A DNA stretch of 64,000 nt from Spiribacter sp. 1M189 (lineage in GTDB: Bacteria > Pseudomonadota > Gammaproteobacteria > Nitrococcales > Nitrococcaceae), in contig NZ_JBAKFF010000001.1 in the NCBI RefSeq assembly GCF_040838345.1, forward strand, positions 1,736,001 through 1,800,000. Direction: 5' to 3'. The position numbers and the translations under genes are program-made. The notes beneath the pieces are model-generated. The model was given only the letters and a program-made list of their open reading frames with translations, did no database searches and was not told the DNA's origin. Of the stretch, positions 59,382 through 64,000 are shown piece after piece. Within the stretch, counting starts at the first letter, position 1; every line of letters begins with the position of its first letter.

Positions 59382-60539
59382 TTGAGAGTTCTTCATGTTT
59401 ACCGGCGCTATTTCCCCGATGCGCCGGGCGGGACCGCCGAGGCAATCCGGCAGATCGCCCTCGTACTGCAGGCGAAGGGGGTCGAAAGCCGGGTATTCGC
59501 ACTGTCTCCGGCCAGGGAGACGGATCCCGTCGAACGTCCCGAAGGCCGGGTGGTCCGGTCCCGGTCCTGGTTGGCGCCCGCTTCGTGCGATCTCGGCGGC
59601 GTCGCGGCGCTTTTACGCTTCAGGCGTGAGGCCAATCGGGCGGATCTGATTCACTATCACTTCCCCTGGCCGTTTGCAGACCTTCTGCACTTCTCCACAC
59701 GTCCTGAAAAACCCTCACTCATCACCTATCACGCCGACGTCGTTGAGAAGGGCGTGCTGGGAAGGTGCTACCGTCCGTTGCAGACGCGGATGCTGGCATC
59801 CATGCAGGCTGTCGTGGCCACTTCCCCGGCCTACAGGCAGACCAGTCCGGCCTTGCGGCGGGTGGAGGCCAGTTCGCCGGGCCGCGTGGAGGTGATTCCG
59901 CTCGGCGTATCGGAGTCAAGCTATCAGGATCATCTCGACGCAGCCGGTGAGATCAGCGTTACCGAGTCTTTCGGGCTGACGCCCGACCGCTACTTTCTTT
60001 TCATTGGGGCTGCACGTGCTTACAAGGCATTGCCTGTACTCGAGAAGGCGGCAGGCGGTGGCATGCTCCCCGTGGCCGTCGCTGGTCCGGGGACCTCGCC
60101 GGAAGGTGGGGCGCTTCACGCGGATGGCGACGCCGATCTCAAATACCTCGGACAGGTCAGTCCCGCGCAGAAAATGGCGCTGATCAGGAACTGCCGTGCA
60201 CTCGTTCTGCCGTCGAACCGTCGCTCCGAGGCGTTCGGCATGGTGCTGGTGGAGGCGGCAATGTGCGGTCGCCCCCTGATCTCCACCGAACTCGGTACCG
60301 GGACGAGCTATGTGAACATCAATGGAGAAACGGGGCTTGTCGTCCCGCCCGATGATCCCGGCCGTCTCCGTGATGCCATGGAAAGGCTCGCATCGAACGA
60401 CGAGGAGTCAGGGCGTATGGGAAGCGCCGCAAGGCAGCGTTACGAAAGGCTTTTCGCCGGCCGCCCCCTGGCCGAGGCCTATCACGACCTCTACCAGCGG
60501 ATTCTGGCCAATCACGACAGCCATGGCATCCAGGAATAG
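59382..60539 (+). CDS. Glycosyltransferase family 4 protein
   Basis: GT-B fold sugar transferase, 385 aa. It starts with TTG (59382), giving MRVLHVYRRYFPDAPGGTAE, a typical GT4 N-terminus; it is 3 bases after rfaH. The EX7E motif is SEAFGMVLVEA, followed by GRPLISTELGTGTSYVN and NGETGLVVPP. It probably adds a sugar to the lipid-linked repeat unit on the cytoplasmic face. The donor sugar is unknown. Confidence 0.9.
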   Translation: MRVLHVYRRYFPDAPGGTAEAIRQIALVLQAKGVESRVFALSPARETDPVERPEGRVVRSRSWLAPASCDLGGVAALLRFRREANRADLIHYHFPWPFADLLHFSTRPEKPSLITYHADVVEKGVLGRCYRPLQTRMLASMQAVVATSPAYRQTSPALRRVEASSPGRVEVIPLGVSESSYQDHLDAAGEISVTESFGLTPDRYFLFIGAARAYKALPVLEKAAGGGMLPVAVAGPGTSPEGGALHADGDADLKYLGQVSPAQKMALIRNCRALVLPSNRRSEAFGMVLVEAAMCGRPLISTELGTGTSYVNINGETGLVVPPDDPGRLRDAMERLASNDEESGRMGSAARQRYERLFAGRPLAEAYHDLYQRILANHDSHGIQE

Positions 60540-60546
60540 ATTGTTG

Positions 60547-61515
60547 ATGCCCTACCGTATTGCCGTCACCGGCGCCAATGGGTTCATCGGAACGGCGTTA
60601 TGCCCGGCATTGACGGCGTGCGGTCATCAAATCATTGCCCAGACGAGGCGATCTGATCCTCCGCGCCGCGCCACGGGCGGTGTCCAGTGGGTGGCGTTTG
60701 AGATATCGGATGCGGCGGAGACGCAATGGCGCTCACTCCTGGACGGTGCTGATGCCGTCGTCCATCTCGCCGCTCAAGCGCATGAGCGCGCGACCGGGCA
60801 ATCTCTGCGCAGCCTCCGCGCGGCCAATGTCGAGGCGGTCGTGAACCTGGCCCGGCAGGCCCGTGAGGTTGGCATCAAGCGGCTTGTTTATCTGAGCTCG
60901 ATCGGGGTTCTGGGCCAGTCCAGCTCGGCGCCGTTGGTTGAGACCGATGCACCGGCTCCGGCCGATCCGTATGCCTGGAGTAAGTATGAGGCGGAGAAGG
61001 CCCTCTGGGAGATCGTTTCCGGCACGGACATGTCCCTGACCGTCATCCGCCCGCCCCTGGTTCACGGGCCTGGTGCCCCCGGCAACTTCGGTCGGCTGCT
61101 CGGTTGGGCCCGAAAGGGCCGACTCCTGCCGCTTGGCGCGGTCACCGGCAATCAGCGGAGTCTCGTTGGGCGCCAGAACCTCGTGGACTTCATCCATCGA
61201 GCGCTGACGCACCCGCAGGCCGGCAATCAGACGTTTCATGTGGCCGACGACGAAACGGTTTCAACAACGGATTTGCTCCGGATGCTGGCGCATGCCGCCG
61301 GCCAGGATCCGAAACTCGTCGGTGTCCCGCCGGTGATTCTACGCACCGGCGCACGGCTCCTCGGTCGCCGGGCTATGATTGAGCGGCTACTGGGGTCATT
61401 GACCGTGGATACCCGAAAGGCCCGGGACCTGCTGGGCTGGCGTCCACCGCTGAGTCTAGAGCAGGGGTTGCGGGAGGCCGTTATCGCGCATCCGGATGCT
61501 GAGTCTGCCGCATGA
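60547..61515 (+). CDS. NAD-dependent epimerase/reductase (WbpV/WbpK-like)
   Basis: Extended SDR, 322 aa, start at 60547 (MPYRIAVTGANGFIG). The NAD motif is GANGFIG (9-15), SSIG lies before the active site, and Tyr142-Lys146 is in YAWSKYE. By sequence type and by its neighbours (PglC-like transferase, WbpM-like dehydratase) it is most likely the 4-reductase that makes UDP-QuiNAc or UDP-FucNAc from the 4-keto sugar. A plain 4-epimerase is the alternative. Confidence 0.8.
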   Translation: MPYRIAVTGANGFIGTALCPALTACGHQIIAQTRRSDPPRRATGGVQWVAFEISDAAETQWRSLLDGADAVVHLAAQAHERATGQSLRSLRAANVEAVVNLARQAREVGIKRLVYLSSIGVLGQSSSAPLVETDAPAPADPYAWSKYEAEKALWEIVSGTDMSLTVIRPPLVHGPGAPGNFGRLLGWARKGRLLPLGAVTGNQRSLVGRQNLVDFIHRALTHPQAGNQTFHVADDETVSTTDLLRMLAHAAGQDPKLVGVPPVILRTGARLLGRRAMIERLLGSLTVDTRKARDLLGWRPPLSLEQGLREAVIAHPDAESAA

Positions 61516-62084
61516 TTCGCCGATCAGTGATTCGCGGAATGGACCTGATCTTCGCCATCGTTGGTGGCTTTTTGCTGTTACCGGTCTTCCTTGGCGTTCT
61601 GCTGGTCGGATTCGCGGAGACCGGCTCGCCGCTGTTTCGCCAGCGTCGGGTGGGCCGCCATGAAAAGCCTTTCATCCTTGTGAAATTCCGCACCATGCGG
61701 CCCGGGACCCCGTCGGTCGCCACCCATCTCGCGGACCAGACGGCGGTCACTCGCCTTGGCGGCTTCCTGCGCCGCACCAAGCTCGATGAGCTGCCGCAGC
61801 TCTGGAATGTCGTGAAAGGCGACATGAGCCTTGTCGGTCCACGGCCCTGTCTGCCCGAACAGCAGGACTTGATCGATGCCCGGGCGGCGCGAGGCGTATT
61901 CCACCATCGGCCCGGCATCACGGGTCTCGCCCAGATTCATGGGATAGACATGTCCGATCCCGGAAAATTGGCTGAATGGGATGCCCGCATGCTGGCATCT
62001 TTCTCGATACCCGCCTATTTTCGCTACATAATGCGGACAATGAATGGCGCGGGCCGGGGTGATCGCATCCACTCAAAGGAATGA
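61512..62084 (+). CDS. Initiating phosphoglycosyl transferase (PglC-like)
   Basis: Small monotopic sugar-phosphate transferase, 190 aa. A single N-terminal re-entrant hydrophobic segment (DLIFAIVGGFLLLPVFLGVL) is followed by KFRTM, the catalytic DE pair in KLDELPQLWNVVKGD, and SLVGPRP. It moves a sugar phosphate from UDP-sugar to undecaprenyl phosphate, starting the repeat unit. It overlaps the reductase gene by 4 bases. Confidence 0.92.
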   Translation: MIRRSVIRGMDLIFAIVGGFLLLPVFLGVLLVGFAETGSPLFRQRRVGRHEKPFILVKFRTMRPGTPSVATHLADQTAVTRLGGFLRRTKLDELPQLWNVVKGDMSLVGPRPCLPEQQDLIDARAARGVFHHRPGITGLAQIHGIDMSDPGKLAEWDARMLASFSIPAYFRYIMRTMNGAGRGDRIHSKE

Positions 62085-62110
62085 GTTTTGCGCGGTTCAC
62101 GGGGGAATCA

Positions 62111-64000
62111 GTGACTGACCAGGGTTTCATTCGCCGTTTTCTGAACATGGGCAGGCCCAAGAAGCGTGTCACCATGATGATTGGCGATGCGCTGCTCATG
62201 GCCTTTGTTGTCTGGGCGGCCTTTGGGCTGCGCATGGGCGAGGGCTTTTCCGAGAAGTTCTACCAGTTCTGGTATCTGCACCTACTGCTGCCGGCGATCA
62301 GCCTGCCGCTGTTCTACTGGTCGGGCATGTACAACTCCGTACTGCGCCATATGGGGCCCTGGGACGTCTGGTCGGTACTGCGTGGCGTTTCCCTCTCGAC
62401 GCTGGCGTTCATCGCCATTGTGGCGCTGGGCGGCCTGGATGCGGTTCCCAGGACAACCATCATCATTTACTGGCTGCTGGGCCTGCTTTTCGTCGGCGGG
62501 AGCCGCTTCATGGTGCGCGCCTGGCGTCAGCAATATGCCCGCTCGCGGGGTAACCAGGAGCCGGTGATCATCTACGGCGCCGGCTCCGCCGGGCTGCAGC
62601 TACTCAGCTCACTGATGGCCACCGGCGAGCACATCCCGGTCGCGTTCATTGATGACAACCGACAGCTGCACGGCACATTGCTGCATGGTGTGCCGGTGTA
62701 TCCACCGAGCGAGCTCGACCGGTTGATCCGCCGGCTCGGCGCTCATTCCGTACTCGTCGCGTTGCCTTCGGTCTCGCGTCAGCGACGCCGCGAGATCATG
62801 GCGCAGCTCGAGCGTCACCCGGTGCATGTCCGCACGATCCCCAGCATGACCGATCTCGTCACCGGCTCGGCCCGGCTCAGGGACGTGCGGGAAGTCGACA
62901 TCGAGGACCTCCTTGGCCGGGATCCGGTGAACCCGGATCAGCAACTTCTCGAGAGCTCCGTGAAGGGTCGGTCTGTCATGGTGACCGGAGCCGGCGGCTC
63001 GATTGGCAGTGAACTCTGCCGCCAGATCATCATGTTGGCGCCGCGGCGACTGGTGATATTCGAGCGTTCCGAGCTCGGGCTCTACCGCATTGATCGGGAG
63101 CTCAGGGCGCTTGCCGAAACCCACGGCCACGACTGCGAGGTGGTGCCCCTGCTCGGCTCCGTCGTGCACCGCAATCGCATGACCCACTGCATGCGCACCA
63201 ATGGCATCGAGACCGTCTATCACGCGGCGGCCTACAAACACGTCCCGCTGGTGGAGTCCAATCCGCTCGAGGCGATCCGCAACAATGCCTTTGGCACCTG
63301 GCATACCGCCGTTGCCGCCCGGGATGCCGGAGTCGATACCTTTGTGCTGATTTCCACCGACAAGGCGGTCCGTCCCACCAGCATCATGGGTGCCACCAAG
63401 CGGGTGGCCGAACTGGGGCTGCAGGCGCTGGCCGCCGATTCGCCCCATACCGTCTTCAGCATGGTTCGTTTCGGTAATGTGCTGGACTCTTCGGGTTCGG
63501 TGATTCCACTGTTTCGGGAGCAGATCCGCGAAGGCGGGCCGGTGACCATCACGCATCCGGAGGTCACGCGGTACTTTATGACCATTCCGGAGGCGGCGAG
63601 TCTCGTCATCCAGGCTGGCTCCCTGGCGAAGGGGGGCGAGGTGTTCGTCCTGGACATGGGTGAGCCGGTCCGGATCCAGGAGCTTGCCCGGCGCATGATT
63701 CAGCTCAGTGGCTTTACCGTGCGGGATGAGGACAATCCTCTGGGTGACGTGCCCATCAAGTACATCGGCCTGCGGCCCGGTGAAAAGCTCTACGAGGAGC
63801 TTCTGCTCGGGGAGAACTGCGCGGCTACGGATCACCCGATGATCCAGCGGGCGCGCGAGGAGGGTCTCTCCGTCGAGCAGATCACCGATTGCCTGGAGCG
63901 GCTCGAGGCGGCCTGTCGGGGTCAGGATCCGCATTCCGCGGAGCGGGTGCTTGCCGAGTGCGTGGTCGGGTTCGACCGGCCGGGCCTGTCCCGTTCCATG
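62111..64000 (+). CDS. UDP-GlcNAc 4,6-dehydratase, WbpM/CapD type (3' truncated)
   Basis: Polytopic membrane dehydratase; 630 residues are visible and the window ends before the stop (WbpM is about 665). The start is probably GTG at 62111 after CGGGGGA; an ATG at 62081 overlapping the transferase stop is possible. Four N-terminal helices lie between about 20 and 130. The first Rossmann motif is GAGSAG (about 156-161) and the catalytic SDR motif is TGAGGSIG (about 292-299). The active site has Ser415, Met426 and Lys430 (SIMGATK): Met replaces the usual Tyr, as in WbpM. Confidence 0.93.
   Translation, partial: MTDQGFIRRFLNMGRPKKRVTMMIGDALLMAFVVWAAFGLRMGEGFSEKFYQFWYLHLLLPAISLPLFYWSGMYNSVLRHMGPWDVWSVLRGVSLSTLAFIAIVALGGLDAVPRTTIIIYWLLGLLFVGGSRFMVRAWRQQYARSRGNQEPVIIYGAGSAGLQLLSSLMATGEHIPVAFIDDNRQLHGTLLHGVPVYPPSELDRLIRRLGAHSVLVALPSVSRQRRREIMAQLERHPVHVRTIPSMTDLVTGSARLRDVREVDIEDLLGRDPVNPDQQLLESSVKGRSVMVTGAGGSIGSELCRQIIMLAPRRLVIFERSELGLYRIDRELRALAETHGHDCEVVPLLGSVVHRNRMTHCMRTNGIETVYHAAAYKHVPLVESNPLEAIRNNAFGTWHTAVAARDAGVDTFVLISTDKAVRPTSIMGATKRVAELGLQALAADSPHTVFSMVRFGNVLDSSGSVIPLFREQIREGGPVTITHPEVTRYFMTIPEAASLVIQAGSLAKGGEVFVLDMGEPVRIQELARRMIQLSGFTVRDEDNPLGDVPIKYIGLRPGEKLYEELLLGENCAATDHPMIQRAREEGLSVEQITDCLERLEAACRGQDPHSAERVLAECVVGFDRPGLSRSM

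Overview
The window is GC-rich, densely coded chromosomal DNA from a gammaproteobacterium. Conserved neighbourhoods support this: atpAGDC-glmU-glmS, polA/engB, tesA/ybbA-ybbP, trxA-rho, lgt-thyA-folA, zapA-6S RNA-ygfA and ygfB-pepP-ubiH. Two ATPase operons in tandem, System II cytochrome c biogenesis, cytochrome c4 and a class I PHA synthase fit a halophilic or marine member of the Chromatiales (Ectothiorhodospiraceae, Spiribacter-like). The genus is inference; I could not run a search.

Layout. 1-7310: the 3' half of a standard F1 operon (alpha, gamma, beta, epsilon), then glmU and glmS. 7384-13937: a complete nine-gene N-type ATPase operon (beta, epsilon, Q, R, a, c, b, alpha, gamma) with no delta gene and a long b subunit. 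14025-18977: an EF-hand protein, a three-gene reverse operon (SRPBCC protein, short LOV photoreceptor, SDR dehydrogenase), an exported DUF4864-like protein, an Ohr peroxidase, a cystathionine lyase and a LOV-like PAS protein lacking the photoactive cysteine. 19041-21735: znuB-znuC diverging from znuA over a Zur box. 21828-29276: an orphan ParA overlapping oxyR, then uvrD, a LOG-family gene and polA. 29275-29431: a candidate small RNA in the polA-engB gap, the place of Spot 42/ErsA in other gammaproteobacteria.

29430-37074 and on: engB, cytochrome c4, ResB, CcsA, DsbA (a periplasmic redox and cytochrome-maturation cluster), an EEP-family hydrolase, tesA, and the ybbA-ybbP ABC transporter. 39545-39850 is a repeat-dense intergenic island. 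39973-48740: phaC, cysQ, trxA, rho, folA, thyA, lgt, an SH3-anchor protein and argA. 48737-51577 is a reverse cluster of a Bax-type glucosaminidase, an EVE protein, 5-FCL, 6S RNA, ZapA and a coiled-coil protein. 51633-57652: ygfB, pepP, ubiH, gcvH without its partners, and a phosphosugar mutase.

57695-64000 opens a surface-polysaccharide locus: a UDP-glucuronate-type epimerase, an RfaH-like antiterminator, a GT4 glycosyltransferase, a 4-reductase-like SDR, a PglC-like phosphoglycosyl transferase and a WbpM-like 4,6-dehydratase cut by the window edge. The last three together suggest synthesis of a deoxy amino sugar such as UDP-QuiNAc and its transfer to a lipid carrier.
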